From Granulibacter bethesdensis (GTDB lineage: Bacteria > Pseudomonadota > Alphaproteobacteria > Acetobacterales > Acetobacteraceae), in assembly GCF_001889545.1 (NCBI RefSeq), contig NZ_CP018194.1, positions 1,648,501-1,712,500 of the forward strand: DNA of 64,000 nt. Direction: 5' to 3'. Under the pieces are notes generated by a model, which was not told the DNA's origin, ran no database searches, and saw only the letters and a list, made by a program, of their open reading frames with translations. This document shows positions 1 through 8,276 of the stretch, piece after piece (position 1 is the first letter of the stretch; every line of letters starts with the position of its first letter). A program made the translations under genes and the position numbers.

Positions 1-630
1 CAGCGCGACCTCCGCCATGGCGCTGACCAAAGTGGCACGCCGTGCTTCCTGATTCTGCTGAAGCTGTGCTTCCCCGGCCTCGACATGCCGCCGCACACGG
101 CCCCAGAGATCAATTTCCCAACTGGCATCAATACCGTAGCGGAAATAGTCGATCGGAGGCACTTCAATCTTCTGTCCGGATTCCGCAAGCAGCCCGTTCA
201 GTCCCGCCTTTCCCAACCCTACCTGCACAGCACGATCACTGATCGGCTTGAGCCGTTGATAGGAAGCAGCCCCGTTGAAGGATGGAAACAGGGCGGCACG
301 GGTGCCACCCAATTGCGCCCGGCTTTCAGCCAGACGAACGGTTGCGGTCTGCACATCCAGATTATTGGCTGCGACCCGCTGCTCCAGCGAGGTCAGCACG
401 GGATCGTTGAAACTGGCCCACCAACTGGCTTCCGTCGGTTCAGGGACGACATGGCTAGCAATGGGCTTTGCCTCAACATGCCCGGCACGCGATACCCATG
501 GCTTTGCCGCTTCATCCTGCCGGGGCGGTACAAAGGTTGGCCCCATCTTGCAGCCGGCCAGAGCCAGAACAATGAGCGTGGAACCGGAGAAAGAAATCCG
601 GCGTGCTGTCTTCTGCAACCAGAACGGCAT
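1..630 (-). CDS. RND efflux system outer-membrane lipoprotein, NodT/OprM family (partial, 3' end beyond left edge)
   Basis: Reading the minus strand from the ATG at 630 gives 210 open codons running off the left edge. The protein starts with a lipoprotein signal ending in the lipobox LALAGC, followed by 'KMGPTF', the usual N-terminus of outer-membrane efflux channels of the TolC/OprM/NodT class. Further on are 'ASWWASFNDPVL', 'AANNLDVQTATVRLAESRAQ' and 'ASWEIDLWGRVRR', all typical of this family. Such proteins form the trimeric outer-membrane duct of tripartite RND drug or metal pumps. The membrane-fusion and inner-membrane pump genes are not visible and may lie further left, although this gene is first on its strand here. 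It is transcribed away from a TetR-family gene with a palindrome between them, suggesting local repression. The family is clear; the substrate cannot be told. Confidence 0.92.
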   Translation of the reverse strand, partial: MPFWLQKTARRISFSGSTLIVLALAGCKMGPTFVPPRQDEAAKPWVSRAGHVEAKPIASHVVPEPTEASWWASFNDPVLTSLEQRVAANNLDVQTATVRLAESRAQLGGTRAALFPSFNGAASYQRLKPISDRAVQVGLGKAGLNGLLAESGQKIEVPPIDYFRYGIDASWEIDLWGRVRRHVEAGEAQLQQNQEARRATLVSAMAEVAL

Positions 631-699
631 GAAAAATCCTTATCAGGCAGGCCACCGGAAGCCGAAACATCATTCTGGATAGCGACAACACCACCAGGT

Positions 700-718
700 T
701 GACCGACCGGTTCGGTCA
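700..718. promoter_or_regulatory. Candidate TetR operator palindrome
   Basis: The arms TGACCGA and TCGGTCA are exact reverse complements separated by five bases (CCGGT). The site lies in the divergent promoter region between the efflux lipoprotein (start 630) and the TetR-family gene (start 819). Palindromes of the GACCGACCGGTC type are common operators for AcrR/TetR-like repressors, so this is the probable binding site of the neighbouring regulator. Binding itself is inferred. Confidence 0.6.
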
Positions 719-818
719 TTTTCTTTTGACAAATTAATCAGGACAGGCAAATCGTCAATTGCATGGTCAGCGTCCCTGCTGCCCGGCACGATCCTGTGTG
801 GGGGTACGACTTGTTATC

Positions 819-1433
819 ATGAGTGTTCTGGAGTGTCTGTCGACGGAGAAACGCAGCCAGATCCTGGCCGGAGCGGCAAAGGTCTTTGCCGAGGAAGGCT
901 ATGAGGGGGCCAGCATGTCCCGCATCGCGCATGAAGCCTCCGTCTCCAAGGGCACGCTTTATAACCATTTCCAGAACAAGGCGGATCTTTTTTCCGTCTA
1001 TGTGCAGAATGCCTGCTCCACCTATCTCAGCCATGTTTTTTCCAACGTGAAGGAAGATGGCGCGCCGGAGGAGGTTCTTCTTTCGGTCGCGGATCGCATG
1101 CTCACCATGATGACAGACCCGGCCTGCATAGTGATCTACCGGGTGGTCATGGCGGAAGCGGCAAAATTTCCAAATGTCGCGCAGACCTTCTATCAGGCAG
1201 GCCCTGCCGAGGCGATCAAGCGCCTGACACTATGGCTGACAGGGGCTGCCGCTGATGGCCGCCTGATGGTGGAAGATCCGCAATTTGCCGCCGAGCAGTT
1301 CCTTGCCCTTGTTCAAACCCGCACCGGGCTGCGGCGGCGTCTGTGTCTGGACCATGATGTTGACCCGGCATTCCGGGACTATGTCGTCAGGGAAACGGTT
1401 CGCATGTTCCTCAATCGCTATGCCCCTGCCTGA
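819..1433 (+). CDS. TetR/AcrR family transcriptional regulator
   Basis: The 204-residue protein has a TetR-type N-terminal helix-turn-helix at about residues 12-58: 'AAKVFAEEGYEGASMSRIA' followed by 'VSKGTLYNHFQNKADLF', the family signature. The C-terminal half (about 65-204) is the variable ligand-binding and dimerisation domain and resembles the TetR_C domains of efflux regulators. The open frame extends upstream to 759, but the extra 20 residues do not look conserved and the ATG at 819 places the domain at the usual distance from the N-terminus. It is divergent from the RND outer-membrane lipoprotein gene with a palindromic operator between, so it probably represses that gene and itself. 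The inducer is unknown. Confidence 0.9.
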   Translation: MSVLECLSTEKRSQILAGAAKVFAEEGYEGASMSRIAHEASVSKGTLYNHFQNKADLFSVYVQNACSTYLSHVFSNVKEDGAPEEVLLSVADRMLTMMTDPACIVIYRVVMAEAAKFPNVAQTFYQAGPAEAIKRLTLWLTGAAADGRLMVEDPQFAAEQFLALVQTRTGLRRRLCLDHDVDPAFRDYVVRETVRMFLNRYAPA

Positions 1434-1455
1434 TAGGCCCTCATAACCTTTAGAT

Positions 1456-1474
1456 GTTGCGAAATATTCGCAAC
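1456..1474. promoter_or_regulatory. Fur-like palindrome upstream of the DUF3649-PepSY-DUF3325 operon
   Basis: GTTGCGAA and TTCGCAAC are exact inverted 8-base arms separated by ATA. The core reads close to a 7-1-7 Fur box (TGCGAAT-A-TTTCGCA on the minus strand). It lies 59 bases before the start codon of an operon whose protein families go with siderophore uptake, so Fur control is a reasonable inference. An operator for another dimeric regulator cannot be excluded. Confidence 0.5.
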
Positions 1475-1532
1475 TTTACTAAGCGACTGACCTCGGCCGC
1501 CATCATGCGGCCAGACAGGGAAGGTTGATGAT

Positions 1533-1859
1533 ATGCAGGGACGCAGATGGGGGGTTTTCTCCCGCATCATGGCGGCCATGATCGGTGGATATTGTGCGAC
1601 ACTCGCCATCAATGCCGCCCTGGCCGTGCTGCTGCCCGTGCCTCGTGCCGAAGCCGTCATTATTGCGGCCATGCTGTCCTTTCCGGTTTTTGCCGGTGTG
1701 ATCATCTGGGTTTTCGCGACGCGCAGCGCCAGCCGCGCCTGGGCGGGCCTGGTGCTGGTAACACTGCCCTGCGCCGCACTTGGTTACTGGTCCGCAACAC
1801 ATCCCGCGCCTCCTTCCACCCTGCATTCTGACGGCGGCACGAAAGGGCAACACCCATGA
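1533..1859 (+). CDS. DUF3649 family small membrane protein (iron-uptake-type operon)
   Basis: This 108-residue protein has about three hydrophobic segments (around residues 11-34, 40-61 and 68-84), including 'MIGGYCATLAINAALAVLLP' and a segment around 'MLSFPVFAGVIIWVFATR'. This is the pattern of the DUF3649 family of small inner-membrane proteins. In many proteobacteria a DUF3649 gene is followed by a PepSY membrane protein and a DUF3325 protein next to a TonB-dependent siderophore receptor; here the same trio appears in the same order. A purine-rich site (GGAAGG) lies just before the ATG. Its stop overlaps the next start as ATGA, implying coupled translation. The biochemical role of the family is not established. 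Confidence 0.8.
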   Translation: MQGRRWGVFSRIMAAMIGGYCATLAINAALAVLLPVPRAEAVIIAAMLSFPVFAGVIIWVFATRSASRAWAGLVLVTLPCAALGYWSATHPAPPSTLHSDGGTKGQHP

Positions 1860-3496
1860 AAAAGGGGTTCGTGCAGTCCATGACCTGGCTGCATAGCTGG
1901 AGCGGGCTGGTATTTGGCTGGCTGCTGTTCGCGGTGTTTCTGTGCGGCACACTGACGATTTTCGACAAGGAAATCAGCCAGTGGATGCGGCCGGAGCTTC
2001 CCCCTATCGCCATGGATACGGAAACGGCAGCCAAAGCCAGCTCCCTCTATCTACAGACACAGGGGCTGCTTGATCAGGCCATGCGGGAGGTCACTGGCCA
2101 CGCGCCGACAACCACCGCCAATACGGCAAAGCCACGCACCGGAACCAACCGGCATGGAGTTCGCCGCTGGCTGATCACTCTTCCCACCCGTCGCGTGCCG
2201 GAACTGCGTGTGGCAGCATCCGGTCCTCGCCGCGAGGGCACGCTGATTGATCAGGTCACCGGCGCGCCCCTTCATGTCAGGCAAAGTCAGGGAGGAGCGT
2301 TCTTCTTCCTTTTCCACTTCACCCTGTTCGCCGACCGGACCGGCGAATGGTTCGTGGGGGCTGCCGCCATGGCCATGCTCGCCGCCATTGTCAGCGGCGT
2401 GATCATCCACTTCAAGCGGTTGCTGAAGGATATTTTCACCTTCCGCCCTGCTTCCTCCCCACAGCGTTCATGGCTGGATGCCCATGCCGCCGGGGCCGTG
2501 CTGGCACTGCCTTTCCACACCATGTTCGCCTATACCGGGCTGTTCATCCTGTTCACCCAGTTGATGCCCAGCGGAATCATCGCCCGCTATCCCGGTCAGA
2601 TGGCGCGTTTTGCCGAGGAAGCAGGGATTGCTCCCTATGTCCGACCAGCAACCGGCGTGGCCGCCCCGCTGCTGCCGCTGGATGTTTTCGTTCGCAAGGC
2701 GGAAGCCCGTATGGGGTCGGGCAGCGCCGGTTATATCGCGATCCTCAATCCGGGAGACCGGGCGCAGACGGTCGAGATCTATCGCTATGACGGTGACCGC
2801 GTGGCATGGAGCCGTGATCACATCGCCTATGACGGCACCACCGGAGACATGCTGCATGAGGTGATCATGCAGGGTGGGGTCTCCACTACGGCGCATACTC
2901 TCTGGGGGCTGCATTATGCCCAGTTCGGAGGTCGGCCGGTTCACTGGCTGTATTTCCTCAGCGGGCTGGCCAGTTGCGGGATGATCGCCAGCGGGCTGGT
3001 GCTGTTCACGATCAAGCGGCGGCAGCGACATGAGACTGATCCTGTGGCCCATGCGCTTTTTCTGGCCGCTGAAAAATTGAACGTCACCTTCGTTGCCGGG
3101 ATCAGCATCGCCTGCGTGGCCTATTTATGGGCCAACCGGCTGCTGCCACCCGATCTACCGGGACATGATCAGGCGGAAATCAAAATCTTCTTCGGCAGTT
3201 GGCTGCTGACTCTGTTGCATCCGCTGTTCCGTTCGCCTCGCCGGGCCTGGCTGGAGCAGCTTTCTCTGCTGGCGGCGCTGCTGCTGCTGCTGCCCTTTCT
3301 GAACATGGCCACGACACAAACCGGCCTGACACACAGCCTGCTTGATCACGGTGCGGGACGGGATTGGGCACGGGCAGGCGTTGATCTGACCGGTTTCGTG
3401 CTCGGGCTGGCCGCAAGCTGGGCCGTCTGGAAAATCACGGTGCATCGTCCAAAAGTCACTCGTTCCGGTCGTTCGGCGGTCACGGCAGGAGCCTGA
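1856..3496 (+). CDS. PepSY-associated transmembrane protein (putative siderophore/ferric reductase component)
   Basis: The 546-residue protein begins with 'WLHSWSGLVFGWLLFAVFLC', the first membrane helix and histidine-bearing motif of PepSY_TM proteins. It has further helices at about residues 160-185, 210-235 and 360-385, and a C-terminal hydrophobic block at about 400-530. A periplasmic PepSY-like stretch sits around 250-330. FoxB-type and related proteins of this family are thought to reduce or release iron from siderophores at the inner membrane, with conserved histidines that may bind heme. It overlaps the upstream DUF3649 gene by four bases and is followed seven bases later by a DUF3325 gene, so all three are probably one operon. 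Substrate and heme binding are inferred, not seen. Confidence 0.87.
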   Translation: MKKGFVQSMTWLHSWSGLVFGWLLFAVFLCGTLTIFDKEISQWMRPELPPIAMDTETAAKASSLYLQTQGLLDQAMREVTGHAPTTTANTAKPRTGTNRHGVRRWLITLPTRRVPELRVAASGPRREGTLIDQVTGAPLHVRQSQGGAFFFLFHFTLFADRTGEWFVGAAAMAMLAAIVSGVIIHFKRLLKDIFTFRPASSPQRSWLDAHAAGAVLALPFHTMFAYTGLFILFTQLMPSGIIARYPGQMARFAEEAGIAPYVRPATGVAAPLLPLDVFVRKAEARMGSGSAGYIAILNPGDRAQTVEIYRYDGDRVAWSRDHIAYDGTTGDMLHEVIMQGGVSTTAHTLWGLHYAQFGGRPVHWLYFLSGLASCGMIASGLVLFTIKRRQRHETDPVAHALFLAAEKLNVTFVAGISIACVAYLWANRLLPPDLPGHDQAEIKIFFGSWLLTLLHPLFRSPRRAWLEQLSLLAALLLLLPFLNMATTQTGLTHSLLDHGAGRDWARAGVDLTGFVLGLAASWAVWKITVHRPKVTRSGRSAVTAGA

Positions 3497-3503
3497 AGAA
3501 CCC

Positions 3504-3872
3504 ATGATGCCTTCCCTTGCTCTGCTGGCCGCTTTTCTGATCACTTTCGCTGCTTTTACCGCCATCGCATGGAGCATGGAGCGGCATAAGCGGCAAATGG
3601 CACCCTCGATCCCTTTGAAAAAAAAGGAGAGGCCGGACTGGCGTGACCAGATTGGCAGACTCGCCGGATGGATCGGACTGGTGGTGGCCTTGATACTCTG
3701 CGCCACCGGGTTTGGCTGGGCCGCGGGGCCGGTTGCATGGTTTGGCGTACTGACATTGGCCGCCATCACGCTGGCATTGATTCTGGCGTATCGTCCTGTG
3801 GCAACCCGTCAGGCCGCTGGTATGGCTTCCTTGCTGGCCGCGTTGCTCTGTGCAGCATCCCTGCTGTCCTGA
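3504..3872 (+). CDS. DUF3325 family small membrane protein
   Basis: This 122-residue protein has a membrane helix at residues 2-24, a short charged cytoplasmic stretch ('ERHKRQM...KKKERPDW') and three further helices at about 52-120. Length, topology and position directly after a PepSY membrane protein fit the DUF3325 family, which accompanies DUF3649 and PepSY genes in iron-acquisition operons. Two ATG codons are adjacent at the start and either could be used. Its last 64 bases overlap the 3' end of the convergent MFS gene on the minus strand. The function of the family is unknown. Confidence 0.75.
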   Translation: MMPSLALLAAFLITFAAFTAIAWSMERHKRQMAPSIPLKKKERPDWRDQIGRLAGWIGLVVALILCATGFGWAAGPVAWFGVLTLAAITLALILAYRPVATRQAAGMASLLAALLCAASLLS

Positions 3873-5116
3873 TCCATCGCCAGACGCCGCTTTTCCCAGA
3901 TCATCGGCTCCAGCATCGAAAGCAGCGCCGACAGCGCAAGCCACGCCCCCGCCACGGCCAGAGAGGGCAGAAACGAATGCGTGTACTGGTAAAGCGTCCC
4001 TGCCATATAAGGGCCAACCACCTGCCCCACCGCATATCCAGCCGTGAGCATCGCCACCAGAGACGGATCATGATAGCGGTTTTTGGCTGCATCCATGCTC
4101 AGCATCACGCCCAGCATCATGGTTGATCCGACCATCACGCTGCTCAATGCCAGCCCGGCCAGAGAAGGCAGGAAAACCGGAATCACAATCCCGACCGCCT
4201 CACACAGATAGACCACCACCAGAGTACGCGCATGATGCCTGGGCGGCACAAATCCGCACAGGATGGTGGACAACCCGGCCATCAACCCCATGACAGGCCA
4301 GAGCAACTGATCCAGCCCGCCGCCCGGCAGAACCTCCCGCGCGATCAGCGGCAGAAAGGTCGCTGGCACGATATAGCAGGCCCCTGAAATTCCATAGGCA
4401 ACCGCCAGCATCGCCTTCGGAAGCCGGAATTGCGGACCACTCACGGGGGTGAAAACATGGAGCGGCGTGGCAATAGGGGGATGAGCGGCCATACTCTCCC
4501 GCCATGACGCCGCCAGCACCAGCGCACCACCAAAAGCAGCCAGTATTCCCAGCCAGAACCAGATCCCCGCGACCCTCATTCCCTGTCCGGCCATCATGGG
4601 CACCAACAGGCCGGTGACCATGATGCCAAAGCCGGGACCGCTGAAAACAATGCCACGCCAGTGACCATGACCGGAGGCTACGAGACGCCGCATACTCCAA
4701 TGCGTGATACCGACCAGCCCCCATGCGCTGGCTACACCGGACAGAAAACGCAACCCCTGCCACGCCGGATGATATCCGGTCATCCCCATGCCGATCAGAC
4801 CCAGCGCGGTCAGCGTCATCCCCCATAACAGCATGGGACGGCTACGTTCCCCCGCTGCCATACCGCTGAGCGCACCAACCAGATAACCGGCGAGGTTGAC
4901 CGTCGCCAGCAATGAGCCGCCATGGACCGTAACGCTCCCCTCCCGGATCATCAGGGGCAGGATCGCGGTATAAGCGAACCGGCCAAACCCCATGATCAGG
5001 ATGAAACCCAGCATACCGGCCAATGCCGTCATCATGGCCTGCCCTCCGGGCTTCCCTCGGGCGTTCCGCCGGGCATTTCCTGGGGCAGCAGCAATAGTCA
5101 CACGAGGAGAAGTCAT
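3809..5116 (-). CDS. MFS transporter, YbfB/YjiJ family
   Basis: From the ATG at 5116 the protein has 435 residues and about 12 hydrophobic segments. The first, 'MLGFILIMGFGRFAYTAILP', carries the GFGRFAY motif of YbfB/YjiJ-type transporters, followed by 'LATVNLAGYLVGALSG'. The frame is open to another ATG at 5134 and on to 5158, but 5116 is preceded by GGAG at good spacing. The alternative starts fall inside a 26-bp palindrome better explained as an operator or 5' UTR element. The family exports small molecules by ion antiport; the substrate is unknown. It is downstream of a dnaJ-like gene on the same strand, and its 3' end overlaps the convergent DUF3325 gene by 64 bases. Confidence 0.87.
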   Translation of the reverse strand: MTSPRVTIAAAPGNARRNARGKPGGQAMMTALAGMLGFILIMGFGRFAYTAILPLMIREGSVTVHGGSLLATVNLAGYLVGALSGMAAGERSRPMLLWGMTLTALGLIGMGMTGYHPAWQGLRFLSGVASAWGLVGITHWSMRRLVASGHGHWRGIVFSGPGFGIMVTGLLVPMMAGQGMRVAGIWFWLGILAAFGGALVLAASWRESMAAHPPIATPLHVFTPVSGPQFRLPKAMLAVAYGISGACYIVPATFLPLIAREVLPGGGLDQLLWPVMGLMAGLSTILCGFVPPRHHARTLVVVYLCEAVGIVIPVFLPSLAGLALSSVMVGSTMMLGVMLSMDAAKNRYHDPSLVAMLTAGYAVGQVVGPYMAGTLYQYTHSFLPSLAVAGAWLALSALLSMLEPMIWEKRRLAMDQDSRDAAQSNAASKEAIPAA

Positions 5117-5126
5117 TGGCTGCTCC

Positions 5127-5152
5127 AGTTTCATAAGCCTGCTTATGAAACT
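5127..5152. promoter_or_regulatory. 26-bp palindrome before the MFS gene (candidate operator)
   Basis: AGTTTCATAAGC is followed by two bases (CT) and its exact reverse complement GCTTATGAAACT. It lies 10 bases upstream of the preferred start (5116) of the minus-strand MFS gene. No run of T follows on either strand, so a terminator is unlikely. A repressor operator or a hairpin affecting the ribosome site is the likely role. Confidence 0.55.
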
Positions 5153-5232
5153 AGGCACGTGACAGCAGGGACAAAAGCCTTCTTGTCGCGACAGCGATGC
5201 AACGCAGCCTCGTTGATGGTGCAGACAAAGCC

Positions 5233-6129
5233 TCAGGCCGCATCACGCAACAGGGCCTGCCGCGGATTGGCCTCCGATTTTTCCGGCTGATGATCGCGCA
5301 GGAATGCCTCCAGCGCCGGATCAACCGTACCGAGAACCAGACGCAGCGTGACGATCGCATCCCCGGCCGCCTTGCCGCCATGGGCCGGAACACCGCGTCC
5401 CCGCAGGCGGAGCTTGGTGCCGCTATCGCTATGCGGCGGAACCGTGACTGTTACAGGCCCACGCGGCGTCGGCACCTCGATTTTTGCGCCCAACACAGCC
5501 TCCGCATAGGTAATCGGTACATCCAGATGGATGGTCTGCTCCTCCCGCCGATAAACGGGGTGCGGTGCGACAGATAATTCAATCAGCACATCTCCCGCCG
5601 GACCGCCTGCACGGCCGGGTGCCCCCTGTCCACGCAGACGCAGCACCTGACCGCTTTCCGCACCGGGGGGAATCTGAAGGTCAATCACCTTACCATCCGG
5701 CATCGTGATGCGCTTTTTAGGCACGCCATTGACCGCTTCCAGAAAGCTGATCGTCATCTGATAATGGGCCGACTGTCCCTTTGCAGGGCCACGCGGACGG
5801 CCACCATTGAACAGATCGCCGAAGAGATCGGCAAAATCCTGCCCCTCGAACGGATTGCCCTGCTGGCCCTGAGCAGAACGGGAGTATCCATATGCAGGGC
5901 CACGCTCCTGTCCGGTGGCATCAATCTCGCCACGATCATAGCGGGCGCGCTTGTCCGCATCCGACAGCAGGGCATGGGCTGCAGAGATATCCTTGAACTT
6001 CGCCTCTGCCACCGTATCACCCGGATTCACATCCGGATGGTATTTCTTGGCAAGCCGACGATATGCATCCCGAATGTCCTTCGCGGATGCGTCTTTCTTG
6101 ACACCCAGCGTCTCATATGGATCAGCCAC
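5233..6129 (-). CDS. DnaJ-like co-chaperone (class B, CbpA type)
   Basis: The 298-residue protein has an N-terminal J domain (about residues 4-68) with the HPD tripeptide at 31-33 ('KKYHPDVNPG'), which stimulates Hsp70 ATPase. A Gly-rich linker (about 75-120, including 'DLFGDLFNGGRPRG') follows, then two C-terminal beta-barrel substrate-binding domains (about 124-280, 'MTISFLEAVNGVPKKRITMP', 'ITYAEAVLGAKIEVPTPRG'). The four CxxCxGxG zinc repeats of DnaJ proper are absent, so this is a CbpA/DjlA-like class B J-protein rather than the main DnaJ. Translation starts at GTG (6129), preceded by GGGAG. It stands between a DUF2147 gene and an MFS gene on the same strand with modest gaps. Confidence 0.92.
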   Translation of the reverse strand: MADPYETLGVKKDASAKDIRDAYRRLAKKYHPDVNPGDTVAEAKFKDISAAHALLSDADKRARYDRGEIDATGQERGPAYGYSRSAQGQQGNPFEGQDFADLFGDLFNGGRPRGPAKGQSAHYQMTISFLEAVNGVPKKRITMPDGKVIDLQIPPGAESGQVLRLRGQGAPGRAGGPAGDVLIELSVAPHPVYRREEQTIHLDVPITYAEAVLGAKIEVPTPRGPVTVTVPPHSDSGTKLRLRGRGVPAHGGKAAGDAIVTLRLVLGTVDPALEAFLRDHQPEKSEANPRQALLRDAA

Positions 6130-6230
6130 GCAGTCTGCTCCCTCAACCCTTCACCGGGTTCTGATATCGGTATCGTGATGAGTTTTGACGAGAGGGTCAC
6201 GATACCTTTCCTCTGCCAGTCCTCGCAGAT

Positions 6231-6761
6231 CTACTCCGCTTTGGCCGTGCGTTGCATCAGGCAATCCGCGCGCAAACTGCCATGATAGCGGGTCCAGCTC
6301 TGTGTCTCTCCGAACAGCGATATGCCGATATAGCCGCGCACCCGCAAATTTCCATCCGGCCCGATCCACAGGGATACGCTGTACCAGCTTCCCTTGCGGG
6401 GATCGAGAATCTTGCCCGGCCAGCGCCCGTCTGCATCGCGGGGACCCGTTTCGATGATGATCTCGCCACATTGCGGGCGCCCCCAGACATCCACCGGCAT
6501 CGGATCATCCGGATGATCAAGGGTGATGCCCGCGATACGACCGCATAGCCCAGCTTGACCCGACCTGTCGTTATGGGGCTTGCACTGCACCAGTTCGATC
6601 ACCGCTTCCCGATCCTGTGTAAGCCATGTACCCAGTAACGGATCAGGCTCCGCGCTCCATCCCCGACATGGAGGCAGCAGAATGAATGCGGCCATGAGAG
6701 CGCCCTGCACCAACCGAGATGGTATGTGATTGAGACAAAATGCTGACAGCATGCGGATCAT
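6231..6761 (-). CDS. DUF2147 family exported protein
   Basis: The 176-residue protein has an N-terminal hydrophobic stretch ('LVQGALMAAFILLPPCRGWS') consistent with a Sec signal peptide cleaved near 'WSAEPDP'. The mature part has the features of DUF2147 proteins: an early 'LLGTWLTQDREAVIEL' segment, 'LCGRIAGI', then 'GKILDPRKGSWYSVSLWI' and 'LRVRGYIGISLFGETQSWTR' near the end. Four mature cysteines may form disulfides in the periplasm. An ATG nine bases further in (6752) could also serve as start. The molecular function of DUF2147 proteins is unknown; other members are small secreted beta-rich proteins. It lies 18 bases after the GT39 gene and may be its operon partner. Confidence 0.83.
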   Translation of the reverse strand: MIRMLSAFCLNHIPSRLVQGALMAAFILLPPCRGWSAEPDPLLGTWLTQDREAVIELVQCKPHNDRSGQAGLCGRIAGITLDHPDDPMPVDVWGRPQCGEIIIETGPRDADGRWPGKILDPRKGSWYSVSLWIGPDGNLRVRGYIGISLFGETQSWTRYHGSLRADCLMQRTAKAE

Positions 6762-6779
6762 ACCCTCTCGCTGCGATGC

Positions 6780-8276
6780 TCAGGGCTGGCGTGGCAACAG
6801 GGTCGCTGCCCCCAGCGGTCGGGCACGGTAGAGATGATAAGTCTCGATCACCCGCCCATCGTGCTGCCTCACCACATCCCCCAGACTCTGAAGATCAGCC
6901 CAGTCCCCCGGATCGGGAGGCTCCTTCCGCCTTGCTGTCTCAATCAGCAGGACCGATGCGCCATCCGCTTTGACGTGGGGTAGACGAAACAGGCGCCAGC
7001 GAGGTTCCATACCCCATGCCTGCACATCAATTGGTAAATATACAGCCAATTCAGAGGCAAGATCGTAATTATCAGCGACCACTGCTTTTATGCCGTTTGC
7101 TCTGGCCAGTTCCGCCGCTTTCTGCGCCATGGCTTGCCACCCGCCCATGCGAGAGGCTGCCGGGTCCAGTTTCGGCGGCAATGGCAGAAGCATCAGGGTC
7201 GCCTGCATATAGATAAGTGCGGTGATCCCCAGCCCCAGTACGCCAGCAACACGAAACCATCGCCAGCCCGGCAGCAATCCAGCCGCCGCCAGACAGGCAG
7301 CAGGATAAAGCAGAGCTGGCCAGTTGGCCTGCACCCTGTCACCCAGCGCATGTTCCAGAAAAATGGCTCCCGGCAGAGTCAGCGCCGCCAGCAGCGCCGC
7401 CGTCGCCAGTTCAGCAGGCTCCACCTGTCTCCGCTGCCGTAACCAGATGCGAAAAGCCAGACCGACCCCAGCGGCGCAGAGCAGAAAAACACCCGGCGTT
7501 GCCAGCCCGGCCTGTCCCCCGAGCAGTTCCCCCAGATAGCGGAAAGTCCAGTGAAAGGCTCCATTACGGCCGCCCTGCTTGATGAAACTGGCCCAGCCAT
7601 GATGCGCATTCCACAGGATCACCGGGGAGAACAGCACCACCGCCACCATCAACCCGGCCCATGGCTGCCAATGTCTGATCCAACGGAGCGACGCTTTCTG
7701 ATCCAGCAGCCATAGCCCCATCCCTGCGATCGGCAGGGCTGCCGTATATTTGCTCAGCAACCCGCACCCTGCAGCCAGCCCTGCCAGCAGCCACCATCCT
7801 CCCCGCCCCGTCCCCTCTCGCGAGGAGGCCACGATGCGCCCGAGAGCAAACAGCAGCAACACACAAAAAAACAGCAGAGGGGTATCCGGTGTCATGATCA
7901 CCGAACCTGCCCCCAGAAACAGCGTGGCGTTCAGCAGCAGCGCTGCTTTCAGCCCGGCCGTGCGGGAGGCAAACAGGTCTGTCCCGGCCTTGACCAGTAA
8001 TATGGACCCGAGCGCCGCCGATACCGGCCCCAGCAGTCGTACACCCAACGGAAGCCATGCCGCCCCATCAGGCAGCAGAGTAGTGCCAATCCTTATCCAC
8101 CACGCCACCATGGGTGGATGGTCCAGATAGGACAGATCCAGGGCACGCGACCATATCCAGTAATAGGCCTCATCCGGCGATAACGGCATCCATGCCGCTA
8201 CCACCAGCCTCACCAGGGTCAAGACCGTCAGAGCGGCGATCCATGGCACTCCTGCCGGCCACCTCGCCTGCTCCAT
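6780..8276 (-). CDS. GT39/ArnT-like polyprenyl-phosphate glycosyltransferase
   Basis: Starting at the ATG at 8276 gives 498 residues. Near the N-terminus is 'MPLSPDEAYYWIWSRALDLS', with the Asp-Glu pair of ArnT/PMT (PF13231-type) glycosyltransferases that bind the sugar-phosphate lipid. 'YLDHPPMVAWWIRIG' follows. About ten to twelve membrane helices fill residues 20-400, and a soluble C-terminal domain follows. These enzymes move a sugar from undecaprenyl phosphate to lipid A, LPS or protein on the periplasmic side. An upstream extension to 8321 is open, but the 8276 ATG shares a base with the stop of the GT2-GtrA gene (TGATG), which argues for coupled translation. The partner would make and flip the donor. 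The acceptor is unknown. Confidence 0.88.
   Translation of the reverse strand: MEQARWPAGVPWIAALTVLTLVRLVVAAWMPLSPDEAYYWIWSRALDLSYLDHPPMVAWWIRIGTTLLPDGAAWLPLGVRLLGPVSAALGSILLVKAGTDLFASRTAGLKAALLLNATLFLGAGSVIMTPDTPLLFFCVLLLFALGRIVASSREGTGRGGWWLLAGLAAGCGLLSKYTAALPIAGMGLWLLDQKASLRWIRHWQPWAGLMVAVVLFSPVILWNAHHGWASFIKQGGRNGAFHWTFRYLGELLGGQAGLATPGVFLLCAAGVGLAFRIWLRQRRQVEPAELATAALLAALTLPGAIFLEHALGDRVQANWPALLYPAACLAAAGLLPGWRWFRVAGVLGLGITALIYMQATLMLLPLPPKLDPAASRMGGWQAMAQKAAELARANGIKAVVADNYDLASELAVYLPIDVQAWGMEPRWRLFRLPHVKADGASVLLIETARRKEPPDPGDWADLQSLGDVVRQHDGRVIETYHLYRARPLGAATLLPRQP

Noticed and set aside
85-702. Plus-strand frame of 205 codons at the left edge
   Set aside because: The opposite strand encodes a clear NodT/OprM lipoprotein with lipobox and family motifs through the same bases.
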